Made by a program: the position numbers and the translations under genes
Source of the DNA: Scytalidium lignicola
Taxonomy: Eukaryota > Ascomycota > Leotiomycetes
Direction of reading: 5' to 3'
DNA: 64,000 bases
Assembly: GCA_002812745.2 (NCBI GenBank)
Contig: NCSJ02000028.1
Span: forward strand, 124,001-188,000
Notes under the pieces: model-generated
What the model saw: the letters and a program-made list of their open reading frames with translations, nothing else
Databases searched by the model: none
What the model was told of the DNA's origin: nothing
Shown here: positions 12,001 to 23,237 of the stretch, in pieces
How the letters are laid out: each line of letters begins with the position of its first letter
Numbering within the stretch: position 1 is the first letter of the stretch

Positions 12001-12923
12001 GGAGGGTAATCGGAATTAACTTTGTGACTTCTTGCGGCAAGTCAAAGCAAATTCTAAAGGAAGACTCACGAGGTCACACCTGCTTAAATTTTCGCGCCAA
12101 TATTTTTGAAGATTTAGTAGGTTATTCAGTTAAAGTCTTCTATAATAAAAGCTAACTTAAATCGATAGGGTGCAATTGTGTGGGTTTTCGATAGCTCTTG
12201 GGATCATGTGAGAATCCTCTCTAGACGAGCATCCCAGAAAGAAAACATGTCCCTCGTCCCTCTTCTCTATGGTCCCCCGTCGTGGTTAGTTCCAGAAAAT
12301 TTGTTTTGGCAAGACCGCGACGATAATGGACACTACAGCACGGTTGCCTCAATTAAAATACACTGGACAATGTTCAATATTATGGGCATCTCGTTCAGTT
12401 ATCACTCTGGGACAACTCGCACTCTTGGATCACGAGAAGGAGAAACAAGTATCGTAATGAATATAGGGGCTAATGAGAGCTTAATAAGAATAGATGCTGA
12501 TTTGAACGCAAGATATGATATGCAATCAATAACTGTAAACTTTAAAATCTCATATAGATCATTTCAGCGTGTTAGTTGCTAACNTTTTTTATATAGTTCT
12601 ACACGGACCAGGGAAACCAGGGCAGCTTCAACTCTCCAGGGATAGAGAAGTCAGGAATTGCGCTGCTAGTCAAAGAAGTTTTCAGTTTTCATCCAGACTT
12701 AAACATAGTAGCCCCTAATTGTCTAACGAGGATATTTTGGCCCCCTTCTGATGCTAGTGACTTTGTTGGGGTTTGGGGCGTGATGGGAAGGGCCGAAAGG
12801 TGGTTCTCCCTTTTTGGCCCTGTTTTTGAAAAACCACGAGGAAGGATGGAAAAGTGTGGTCAAGGTGGTAACAATAACAGTATCAGGGATTTTTATCACT
12901 CTTTTCCTATAGACATGTCATGA
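9072..12923 (+). CDS. Large F-box family protein, interrupted by one in-frame stop
   Basis: Exons 9072-9186, 9242-10660, 10722-11216, 11386-11526, 11589-12116, 12169-12534 and 12597-12923 make 1,130 codons if the N at 9905 is skipped. The N-terminus has a CPLCG motif (MPVNVFCPLCGVVLGRVDN) and a conserved-looking block ending WQYLLVDP. The F-box lies at 9757-9900 (LLRLPKEVIIIILTFLPSID, then LRLSSKYIASNF and SFWASRF). A long C-terminal region without recognised motifs follows. A TGA at 9682-9684 sits in frame between the N-terminal block and the F-box; no intron with matching phase removes it, and no in-frame ATG precedes the F-box. So the gene is either a young pseudogene, carries a base-call error, or needs readthrough. 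F-box proteins recruit substrates to SCF ubiquitin ligases. Neighbours give no clue to a substrate. Confidence 0.75.
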
Positions 12924-13737
12924 TTTTCATAGTGTGTCATTTTTTACTTACTGGTCGCGTTTAGCAATATGTTGTGAGTCTGAGGATATGTGGAATGATT
13001 ATGTGAAAATTCTTTTGTTCTACTTCTCTAATTAGGAGTGCCGTTGTTTCCATGATGCTGGATGCTCGACACATCAACTTCGCCTTCGCACCTTCAGTGT
13101 TTAGCCATAACCTTTTTGATAGTGTCAAATGTTTGGCCACATGGGATATAAAATGTGAATGATTTTGAAGTTTCCTACAAGAAGTGGATTAGATACTGGC
13201 AATAAGAATAGCATAAGGCACAGAATCATAAATCAGAACCTTAAAACCCATTTCTATTTTTACTTTACAGTGCATAAAGTAAGAGCACAAACCGGTCTCC
13301 GATTGTCACGTTCCGAAAACATCGGCTTATTAGTGAACACGGGAGAGTCCAAGCCGAAAAGTTTCAATGGCAACCTATATCTGACTAAATGATCTTCTCG
13401 AGGAACCCAAAACAGTCCATCATAAAGAGGATATTAGAATATCAGTTAAATTATGTGAAGTCCCTTGGCTAAAGCTGTCTAAGCGCGACGAGGTATTTGT
13501 CATATTCCGCAGAGTTAAAAAGTAAATTTAAAAAAAGGGTTGCATTGTGGCGCATCATCAAATCAAAGTCCAAACAGCATTAACTCAAAATTGAAACATC
13601 TAGAGCTTATCTAGTATTGTAGAGCCCCTGCAGGAAATTATCTGAAATATACTACTGTACCTGCCGGTGGGATAGTAAAGTATAGTAATATCCCGCTCCC
13701 GTCCCCGCATGATAGATGATTATTTGAGATGGAGATA

Positions 13738-13749
13738 GTACCTCCGTAC
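13738..13749. repeat. Intergenic 12-mer GTACCTCCGTAC, copy 2
   Basis: Exact copy of the motif at 7103, in gene-free DNA downstream of the F-box gene. Confidence 0.5.
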
Positions 13750-14595
13750 CCTTGATATACCGACGGAACCCCGTTGTCATCGCCCGTCAACCGTGCCGTG
13801 AACCCTTTCGCCAGCCTCCCTGGCACATAAGCGCACTTTCGTCTTGGTTCTCATGTGGTTAGGTCATAGCGAGGTTTAAACTCTGATAGGATGCAGGTCC
13901 AACGGAGTACCGTTGAGATTATGTCAGATCCGATAAGGGCAGCTAGAAGTGCCTTCTTGCCTCGATTGGGACAGTGCTACGTTTAATAATTGGATGTGAA
14001 ATAGATTGGCCCGATTAGGAATATTGACATTATGTCGGCATGCCATATTTCGTGCAGCAGGAACGTTATATCCCTTTTTACGCAGATCAGTTTCGCATTG
14101 ATTCTGCTTGTAGATCATAACCGGCTCTCTTGTTGACAAATCAGAAACTGGATGTCAGCCTGAAATAAATTTCAAATGCCCCATCTGTGCGAAATAATCA
14201 AGTTTCCACGTGCAATTCACTTGTCAGACATGCTACCTTACGTACAAATGTCATTAACCTTATCGAAAACTTTACCAGCAACGGTCTAGCCCCCAAGGGC
14301 ACAGGTCAATGGTTCGCAATATGTACCCGAAGAGTAGCTCAGCCTTAAGAGCATGATATCCACTGTCCTATTTTAGGAACATGGAAATAGCAGGATGTGT
14401 AAGAAGTAATTACTGTAAGATCGAGTGAGCTTGTGGCTGATAAGGGATGACCGTTTAGCGAATGGCGGTGAACTGGAAGTACCCCATGAATCAAGATCCG
14501 CAAGCCTTGCTCTATCAGCCGTGCTGACGAGAGATGAACTAGTACACATAGCCGACACCTGAATGGCTGAATTTACGAACCAACTGGTGGCCGAG

Positions 14596-14607
14596 GTACG
14601 GAGGTAC
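14596..14607. repeat. Intergenic 12-mer GTACCTCCGTAC, copy 3 (reverse)
   Basis: Reads GTACGGAGGTAC on the plus strand, the exact reverse complement of copies 1 and 2. It lies in a patch dense in GGTAC and GTACC words. Confidence 0.5.
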
Positions 14608-15675
14608 ACAGGTACCGTACCTTTTACAGTACCGGTACACACCGTTGCAACTCGTAGCCTTGCATTTACACCACTCTACCCTAGGATCCTCGGTGGTCTA
14701 AGCATCGGTAATCCGAGAAACATTTAGCTAGAAATGGAGGAATGATCTGGAGTCTGGAGTGTCTGGCGGAAACTTGTAACTACCGGCAGCAGTTCTTTCT
14801 CATTGGTGACCTCGGATCGGAGGATATCAAATAGATCTCCGAGAATGATTTTATCGCCGTTGACGTCAAGATCTAGACCATGACAAATCCCATCCCAGCT
14901 GTCGGTTACTCGGACACGTCGGATTCTAAGCGAAAGCCGAGTTTTCTGTAACGGCGACATTTAAGCTTTTTCTCGTCAGCCATAAAAGAAGCGAGCCAAT
15001 GGTCATCCAAACCCCTCAGGTCATGACTGTAACAATAGGCAGGGGCTGCGGGTAAGGCATACGTCCGTACAAAGTCCGGTATTGGTCAGGAATCGACACC
15101 TGTAGAATCTCGAAGAAAGCCTGCGACCAGTTCTTGAAAGATTATCTTGAGCGATGAAATTAGGACGTGAGATTCCAACCCACTTTAATTAAGAGGCACG
15201 AGAGGCTATCGGAACTGTGAGCACATTTTGTATATCCATTGAAGGCTTGTTGGAAAGTGACCATCGTGGTTTATGAATCTTAGTGGGGCGTGGAATCGGC
15301 AGGAGCAGAACCCCGCGTCTCCGACACGAAAACTCAGGCTGGTGACTAGCCAACGATAGGAGTGTGACCTTATAGAAGGTCAGAAGGCAGAAGGCAGGAG
15401 CGCAAAGTCACGAGAAGTGTTGGCCTAGATCATCTCAAAGGGATATTACGGGGATTGAAGAAAAGAAATCGGTATGCGACGGCACGAAAAGCAACGCGAG
15501 CTTGTGCATAAATGCGAATAAATAATTGTGCTGCGTCAACTATCCGGAGATGGAGATACGAGTGCGAGTTTTGGTGGCTTGTAGTCGGGTCCGGACGCTC
15601 AACTGCCCTGCGGAGGAATGGGATTCCGATCAGCCAAGATCGCAGAATAGATCCAGATCCGGTACCGCACAACGC

Positions 15676-15705
15676 GAGAACGAGAGCGAGAGCGAGAGCG
15701 AGAAC
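15676..15705. repeat. Hexamer tandem repeat (GAGAGC/GAGAAC)
   Basis: About five copies of a 6-bp unit, the outer ones with AAC for AGC. Simple-sequence DNA; the period is a multiple of three, but no gene around it is convincing. Confidence 0.6.
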
Positions 15706-15830
15706 AATAACCGCAGTGATGAATAGCTTTCGTGGGGTTGGAAATAATGTACTCTGCTTCAACGAACGATGGTACGTAAGCTACGTGTTCAGTACAGCGC
15801 CGCAGTTTCAGGCATCCAGATTCGGATTCG

Positions 15831-15870
15831 CACATTCGCACATTCGCACATTCGCACATTCGCACATTCG
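15831..15870. repeat. 8-bp tandem repeat, five copies of CACATTCG
   Basis: Five perfect copies, with part copies on either side. The period is not a multiple of three, which argues against coding. A microsatellite likely to vary in copy number. Confidence 0.85.
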
Positions 15871-15871
15871 C

Positions 15872-15882
15872 ACAGTACAGTA
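15872..15882. repeat. Recurring motif ACAGTACAGTA, copy 1
   Basis: An 11-mer that is two ACAGT units plus A. Further exact copies lie at 16619-16629, 17075-17085 and, reversed, 45405-45415. All are in gene-free DNA; three fall within 1.2 kb. Confidence 0.5.
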
Positions 15883-17624
15883 AAATAAACCTGGCATACT
15901 CTGTACAGCGAGTACAAGGGAGACTTCAGGCTGCAGACAACCAAGTCACCGCCTTTCGTCGGCGAGGACACACGACGTGTACGCGAATTCAGCGACAGAG
16001 CAAGGATCTACAAGGCGGTCAAAAGGCGGGGATAAACAACTTGCGCTTTTATAAGGGGTAAACGGTAAAGGAGACGGAGAGGGAATGATTCCCATGTCCG
16101 TTTGATACGTATCAATTTTCAAGAGGCTTACGTGCGCAAAAAGATCAGTGCGCTGTCTTCAGAAGTGCTGCGGATCGCTTGGCAGCACACGCCGAACACT
16201 CAAACGTATTGCTCAATTTTATTTTGACGGTGGCCTTGCTGACTACGCCGCTCAATCGTAAGTCGACCAACAAGGAAGCAGGATGTGCATTCGTAATACG
16301 TGAAATAACCCCCGATTTGGAACTTTCATCGCAAGAACGTGGCTGAGGCTGTTGAGGTTCAACGTGGAGTAGCGGGTGTGGTAGTGGAACCACACAGGGT
16401 AAGGTTAAATTTGACGCTTGATGCCTTTAAGGTATTTACGATGCACTGCGTCGTCTACAATGACTTAGCAGCGTCGTCGTATCCCACCTCGTAAAAATTG
16501 TAAATTAAAAGTCGGGGTCCGCGACCCCAATATCTGTGGGATAAAATCCTGCAGACCTGCTTCGTTATCTCTGGCGTGTCTAGGAGGCTGAGTCAGTTTA
16601 GAATGCGAGGCTTGATCAACAGTACAGTAGAGATGCTGAACACGCTGAAGAATCAGTCGATCTTATCTGGATCGACTCGCGGCGGAGATATCGCAGATTT
16701 GCTAGCCATTACCGCTTTTGGAAACGACTGCGAGCGCAAATTGAGACATTTCAGCAGTAGTCGCCTAGAAAGAGCAATATTTCAGAAACACGCGAATTTA
16801 AAAAACTACATTTTGTAGACATGGGTAATTGGCTGCTGTGTCGCATCTGGGAAATGATGCGATGCATTTCCTCCTTTGAGTCGTAGGGCTTGAGATGGGG
16901 GTTTCTTTTTTGTCTTGCGTCACGATGAGAATTGCGTGCGATGCTTTGTAACCAGCGGTTGAGAGGCTTGAGATGGCACAGTTTTGTCATCCAACACAGC
17001 AAGTGCTCGAATAACAAAGCAATAAGCGATGAGTAAGACTCAGAATGAGCAAGGCAGCGTTCGTCCGTAATAATACAGTACAGTAATCAGGGGAATAGTA
17101 ATCATCGACCGAGACAGAGCGAAGGAGGGCAGAAAGGCAGAAGGGCAGAAGAGCAGAAGGCGAAGAGACCAATGGAGTTAAGGTACGGTGCGGAGATTGA
17201 TTACAGCATCGCAGATAAAATCGCAGATAGGGTTTTACGGAGCAACCTATGACGTTGGCAGCCTGAGGGTTATGACTCTTGTCTGCCAGAAAAGGGCGTG
17301 TGAGTGTGTTCGGCCGACTGCTTACGAAATGGAAGGCCGACTCGGGACTGAGAGAGGAAAATACGTGCGAGAGCGAGCAGCGAGGGCGTGCGAGTGTCCA
17401 GAACACCAGAACACCCACGAACACCGCAGGCGGCCCAACTCTGGCGCCAGGTGCGCAATGCTTCCTGGATGCGGCGTTAGTGGGCCACGCAGCATCCTGG
17501 TCGCTCGTCTGGCTCGGCTGAACATCTCCTACCGCATGACATGGGTCCATGGGTCTCCACGGAGTTTCGGACACAAGGCTTTCACTTCATTACCACCTAA
17601 GCCCGACGAATCCGGCATACAAAG

Positions 17625-17837
17625 ATGACCGCTTCATCCGCCTCTTCAAGCAGCTTTTCCCATTATTACTTTCCCAACATCCAGCACCCAAACAGAACTA
17701 AAGCACTCACAGGCATTTCGACCAAACCAATATACACGCAAAAGTCGAGACATTCGATCCACAGCAAAAATCCCGAATTTACTATTTGGTGCTTTTGTAT
17801 CTCGCTCCAAAAACAAAGCAAATCATCGACTGCCTAG
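17625..17837 (+). other. Upstream open reading frame in the probable leader of the acidic-protein gene
   Basis: A 70-codon ATG-initiated frame (MTASSASSSSFSHYYF...) ends 129 bp before the start of the acidic-protein gene. The composition looks like leader sequence, so I do not call it a protein gene. If transcribed with the downstream gene it would act as a translational brake. Confidence 0.3.
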
Positions 17838-17966
17838 TCATCACCGCTTCCTGTATCCCGGCAGCACGAGCCAACCTGCGAGTTCGGCCTCGTCTAGTAG
17901 AAGGCTGCCCTTGACTCACACGCACTGCAATACATAAAATTGCACCATTCAACACACACATACATA

Positions 17967-18797
17967 ATGTCGACTACATCCAGATCACCGCTCTCCTCTT
18001 CCCTAACATCATCATCCCCAGCTCCATTCTCCCTCAAGAGGAAGACAATGTCCATCACACAGACATACTACCTCGCGCACACTGCTCGGGGCAAGCTCTC
18101 ACACGAGGCTGCCCGAGCAGATCACAACCTCCGCCTTCTCGTCGGCCACGCCAACCTCCTCGATTCATTGATGCTTGAGCTGGCAGAGGCTGAGCGGGAA
18201 CAAGAGACCTGGTTTAACCAATCGATCAAAAGCACTAAGAGCACTCGAAGTGAAGGCCCAAGACACGTCCAATGGGCCGATGCCGTGGTAGAAGAACCAG
18301 AAGAGGATTGGCAAGCCGAGGATGTCGACTCGGATTCATCATCAGACAGTGACTACGATTCGGATGAAGACTTCGACCTAGATTCCGAGGGCTTTGTCTC
18401 TCTCCAACGTGTCTCATCGCAGAACACAATCTCACCCATCTCATCACCCGAGGAAGAAGAGGCGGAGGATAAATATGAAGATGACGGAGAGGAGGACTTT
18501 GAGGGCTTGCAACTACGCCTTACTCCATCGCGATCGGCACAACAACCTCCTGAGCTCGACCACGACTCCGATTCTTCAGAAGACGAATCCATGCCTCCAT
18601 CTCCACCCTCCACAGTCCTAAAGAGCTTTTCAGACAAGCAAAGGCAGCAGATGGTCACAACAGGCCTCTATTCCAAGCCTGAAGACCATGCAGTAGCTGC
18701 ATCGATACCACCGCAAGAACAACAAACATTCCTTGACGAAGGTTTCTACCTTCCTCAACGGAATCCTGGCTTGATAACCGCCATCAGCGTGTATTAA
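17967..18797 (+). CDS. Conserved-looking acidic protein of unknown function
   Basis: A single exon of 277 codons (276 aa), starting at the first in-frame ATG (MSTTSRSPLSSSLTSSSPAP). A second ATG at 18048 (MSITQTYYLAHTARGKLSHE) begins the ordered-looking part. Residues about 28-80 contain LAHTARGKL, then DHNLRLLVGHANLLDSLMLE and LAEAEREQETW, which look helical and conserved. I cannot assign a family. The rest is acidic and disordered: runs of Asp/Ser (DVDSDSSSDSDYDSDEDFDL), EEEEAEDKYEDDGEED, and SDSSEDESMPPSPP, with many casein-kinase-2-like sites. It ends with a short hydrophobic GLITAISVY. The gene is alone between 5.0 and 4.4 kb of gene-free DNA and has a long leader, which hints at heavy regulation (inference). 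Confidence 0.8.
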   Translation: MSTTSRSPLSSSLTSSSPAPFSLKRKTMSITQTYYLAHTARGKLSHEAARADHNLRLLVGHANLLDSLMLELAEAEREQETWFNQSIKSTKSTRSEGPRHVQWADAVVEEPEEDWQAEDVDSDSSSDSDYDSDEDFDLDSEGFVSLQRVSSQNTISPISSPEEEEAEDKYEDDGEEDFEGLQLRLTPSRSAQQPPELDHDSDSSEDESMPPSPPSTVLKSFSDKQRQQMVTTGLYSKPEDHAVAASIPPQEQQTFLDEGFYLPQRNPGLITAISVY

Positions 18798-21700
18798 AAC
18801 AAAAAAAGCGCTTGTTTGTTTTACTACTTCTTCGGGTGTTCAAAAAAGGGTCTTCTGGTTCGGCGATTGAGCGATTTGAGCGATTTATATATCCACTTTG
18901 GCATAGCGACATGGCATTGGCATCATCATTATCATCATGGTGACGGCGTTTTATGTTTTTCCTTTTTGTTTACACGAGACTGGAAAAGGTCACAGCATTT
19001 TCATTGGACTTGTATATTGGAAAGGACTTGGGAGTTATAAATGGAATAGGCTCGCAGGAGAGATTTCATGTTCACACCACTCAGGGATAAATGTTATGGG
19101 AGTTGAAGGGAGAATTGGGATTTCCGCAGCCTATTGGGATTTTTTTTGGGGCTCCCTCAATTTGAGGTTGAGCATTGGCAATAAGCATACAGAACACAAA
19201 TAACATAGCTCAAAAACAAATCAAACATAACTCTTAAACATTTACTTCCTTCACTATAGAATGCGATTTGTGACTACTGTTGATTTCAGTCTGCTTCTCT
19301 GCTTCAATTGTTGACCGACAGTTCCGGTTGTACGCACAGTGATAGCCGGAGGTCTGGAACCCCAAATCGCCGGTAGTTTCAAAAAGGACCCCTCCCAACG
19401 AGGCAAATGCACTGCACACCCGTGACTCACCTTGCCGACCTATCCATCCACAAAACGTTTCAACACATAAACGCAGAACAAGTAAAGAAAAAAAATCCCT
19501 TCATGTCCCCACCCTCGGCTCCTCTCTGAAGAGTAATCCGGCTCTTGGATCCCTAAACCCAGTCACGACGAATTCATAAATCCGCAACAATATCGTGGCA
19601 AGATCTCGCTCTCACTCGTGGCAACGCATCCATCTCCCATGCCGTCACATCCAGTCATCCAGTCATCCAGTCCAGTCACCCATCCATTCAATTCCTGCCT
19701 TACCCTGNTTTTTTTTATCGCTCACCGATGGTATCCTCTTCTAAGCTATCTACATGTACCTCCGTACACATACCCAGACAAACAAAACACAGGGTTCAAG
19801 CTAATAAAAATTTCAAACCNAAAAAAAATTCAAAGAAAAGTCCCCACTTACAATGGGCATCGAATAAATTACGACTCACTCATCTGAAGAAAGAAAGAAA
19901 GAAAAACCCTAAATGAAAATACCCACATAATCTTCATGCACTTTTCCTTTCCGTTTTTTTTTGGTCATCACAGTGCATTTCGGATACTTTGCATAATATC
20001 CCAAATTTTCCGCCCCTTCACTATTTGCCCACTAGAAAACTAGCAGAGAAAAAAAAAAACATTCTAGTTCATCGCTTTTCGCTTGTTAATTAATCGCCCG
20101 TTGTTTTCAAGATAAGGGATGTATGCACAGTACGTGATGCCGAACCCTGGAACAGAAATCGGCGAACAAAAAGATCCCCGAGTAGCTTGCCCTGCTACAG
20201 TACCATTACCGGTATATGCTATGCTGGTTTACTTTGCAGTGCAGTTTTAATGCCCTTATAAAAGTTACAAATTGCAGGTACAGAATTAATTGATGTGTTG
20301 TAAAAACCAAGTTTTACTGTATAATTTACAAAATGGACATACACCACAAGGGAAAGAGACGGCTAGAGGTGGAAAGAAGAAGAATTTCTGAGTGGTGGTA
20401 ATCTGTAGGTACTAAAGGGTGAATTTATGCGAGAGTAGCAATGCACCCCAGCCAGCGTATCTATCTGTCCGTGTGTGAGTGGTACTGTACGTGAGTGCGT
20501 GCGGGCGCAGTTGTATGGAGACACGGATTTCTGTTTTGAGTTTTGGACTTAATGCGTCGTGCTTTGAAGGGAAAGATAATGAGAGATACACGTAGCGGTG
20601 TGTAGAAACATAGAGCAAAGATCGTTGCTCCCCCCCTTTTTTGTTGGCTTTCCCCTCGTTTCTGTTTCCATGAGAACGACACAAGTAGCAAGGGTATTAC
20701 CCTACAATATCTACGGTAGACAGCTTTCATTAGAAGCAAAAAGAAAAAGAAAGAAAAAAACCTGCCCCCTTTTTAAAATGGCGGCATGATAATCGAATTT
20801 CGTGGATTAGGTTCTCCGCGGGCGGTGTGTGTATTGTGTGTGTTTATGTACGCTGCTTTTGAACAGAAGCAACATCTTTTTTCATTCAACGGCCCCCTGC
20901 ATATTAGTTATTTGCTTTCAACAACACTCAACACTCAACAAAAAAGAAAAGCAAACAATTTAAGTTTCAATAGAAAAACGCATAGTAACATCCGTGCATC
21001 CACATAAAATCTCGTATTTTATCGATACAACCCAGCATTTTTTTACCTTTCCACAAAAGTATCCTTCTGTGAGAAAATCGCAGCTGATAAAAATTAAATA
21101 ACGGCCTGAAAAGGCTATCAAAATGACCCGTGGGGTTTCATAATCATTTTAGTGGATATGTGTGCCGTAGAATTATTCAGCCTGTGCTGCACGATGATGC
21201 TGCACTGGGTGATGACAACGACAGCCAGCCACCTATCAACGAACAACCTTCATTGGTTGGGCTATGCCATAGGCTTTTGAGTGTGGCTTGAAGTCGGGTT
21301 TCATTTCTAGTTATTTCATTCCAAGAGAGGGAGGGTCGGGCTGGTGAGAGAGCTGAAAGCTGTGATATGGTAGGGGAAAGCTCTTGGACTTACTTGATTG
21401 GGAGAATGTGTGTTGCCATATTGGGCGAGGAATCCGAGGAGTTTTGCGATTGATTTCCCGAGTAGGCTAATTATTGTTTCCCATCTCAGCCCATACATTT
21501 CTTCATTTCTTATCCCATTCTTCTGAAAATCATGGCTTCTGAGATGGCCTGATGGCCAAAGATATGGAATGATTGACAAGCTGGGATAACCAGCAGAAGT
21601 GGTGGAATTATACGTACCATGAAACTCCAAAGATTCACAGCTGTATACCGTGTTGGGTCTAGACTAAAACGATCGTCACGTGTGGGTCTCGTCCCGTGCC

Positions 21701-23237
21701 GCCAAGCCACAGGCACATGATCAGTCGATTATCTTATCAGATCGATCTTGGAATGGTCCGTGCAATACGCCAAGATATTGTGCTCGGCAGCTGGACGGAC
21801 AATCGGCTCGATCGGATAGCGAAGATAACTCCGAAGAAGCTTGGCATCAACCGCCTGCATCTGAAATTGTGTTCAGTAAACAAGCGTGACAAGGGGGCAT
21901 TTAAATTCACCATCCTGCTGCGCGATTTATTTCTGTGATCCTTTTCGCCAAATCCCCGATGCAAAGTTATGAAAACTCCTCACTAATCTCCCTACCCCAG
22001 ATCATTAATCACAACTCGCCCGAGGCTCTTCCCCATAGCTGTTACAGTAACTCTATTATTGCCCCGGTGGTTCGTCCNGGGGTCTCTGGGTAGCACGGCA
22101 TTTAGAGCCAGCTGCAGTGAGGTCTTGTGAACGGCGCTGCTCCACTAAGTTGGATACAAGTGAAATACTTTAATCCCGCATGTTGGCACTGGATGAACCC
22201 GGGACCTGCACGCTCTTTCTCCGTGCACCTGGAGAATCACGGGAGCAGTTATTATCGTGGCGAAAATAGCGAATCTCGCTCTATTGTTTGTGTTTGGGGG
22301 GAATTCACCGAGCTTCGGGTCTCCAATGTCCACTCCCAGGGCTGTTGAATAAAGTAATATAGGGCTGGAATTGACTTTTCCATATCCACTTCTGCTGTTA
22401 ATTCCTGACCAAATTATTCCATGCACTGTGATAAGGACAACGACATAATGAATCGCATCTCCAAATCGGCAAGGCTGTGAATGTGCCTCGTCATTGATCT
22501 GTGGTAGGCGCCACAAACGGTACCTTCCGTTCAATACTTATGTAATTATGCACTGATCGCTCGGAACTTGATGTTGTTAAATATGCACCCACGGCACTCT
22601 GCTACTCCTGCGACCCTTTTTGTGCATGTTGTGCAAGCTGATAAGAGAAACTTGGCCCTTAGAACGTCTTGTTGGCGGTGTGGGGAGGAACCGTACTGGC
22701 ATTTGACCTCAATTAGCATGCGTAAAAGCCCCAGCAGGTATACTCCAGGAACCAACGCCTACAAACTACCATGTTATCAATACTGATCATCCATTCCTGT
22801 GACCCCTTTTATGCACCTCTGAAAGGGTAGCCTGTAATGCTTTGGTACCACCATGCCGCTCGCGTGGTGGTTGGCGTTAGAGTAAAATCTAGCTCTGTAG
22901 TGTTTGTTACCTGAACAGCTCGGGAAAGACGCCCAGGATCTCTGTTCCCCATCCTCACTATCTCTCATGATTTCAAGACTGTGTCTCCTCCCGTTCCCGT
23001 TCCCGTTCCAGCGTACCTTCCTATATCCAACAGCATCAATCAGACTTGGCCTCGCTGTATACCCGTGGGACTGGTTTGGTTCTTCTCAGCTGGCCCGGCA
23101 GACAGAAGGCGGTGAGTCACCCCCTCTCACTGAAAAGTGAACGTCGACAACAGAAGATCGTCCGCCAGTAACACGGTGGCTCTGCCCGTGACTGACTGAG
23201 CACTACATCGTGTTGTGGCTACTATCGCCGCAAACCC
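18798..23237. other. 4.4 kb gene-free stretch
   Basis: No recognisable gene on either strand. The first 0.5 kb is probably the 3' UTR of the acidic-protein gene. It holds T- and A-rich runs, three single Ns (19708, 19820, 22078), one GTACCTCCGTAC copy (19756), CCAGTCAT repeats near 19650-19675 and a CCCGTT triplicate near 22989-23006. The longest frame (22145-22534, minus, 129 codons) has no conserved features. Confidence 0.5.
19756..19767. repeat. Intergenic 12-mer GTACCTCCGTAC, copy 4
   Basis: Exact copy of the motif at 7103, about 960 bp downstream of the acidic-protein gene. Confidence 0.5.

Larger units (their letters stand above)
12924..17966. other. 5.0 kb gene-free stretch
   Basis: No coding gene recognised on either strand. 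It holds 12-mer copies at 13738 and 14596, a CAACGG-AGTA-CCGTTG palindrome near 13901, a GGTAC-dense patch (14590-14640), a hexamer repeat (15676-15705), an 8-bp tandem repeat (15831-15870), three ACAGTACAGTA copies (15872, 16619, 17075), a GGGGTC/GACCCC inverted repeat near 16514, and purine-rich GGCAGAA runs near 17125-17160. The last 340 bp look like the leader of the acidic-protein gene, with a 70-codon upstream open frame (17625-17837). Confidence 0.55.

Noticed and set aside
15831..15870. CRISPR-like array
   Set aside because: It is a simple 8-bp tandem repeat with no spacers, and the genome is eukaryotic.
15512..15883. Overlapping frames on both strands through repeats (15430-15883)
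   Set aside because: The open frames come from the hexamer and 8-bp repeats; the 8-bp period cannot keep a repeated peptide.
12924..17966. Possible tRNA or 5S rRNA genes in the gene-free stretches
   Set aside because: I looked for T-arm GTTCRA boxes with matching acceptor stems and for 5S-like sequence and found none convincing; a tRNAscan/Infernal run would be decisive.
22145..22534. 129-codon minus-strand frame
   Set aside because: No recognisable motif, no conserved look, and no plausible partner exons in the gene-free stretch.
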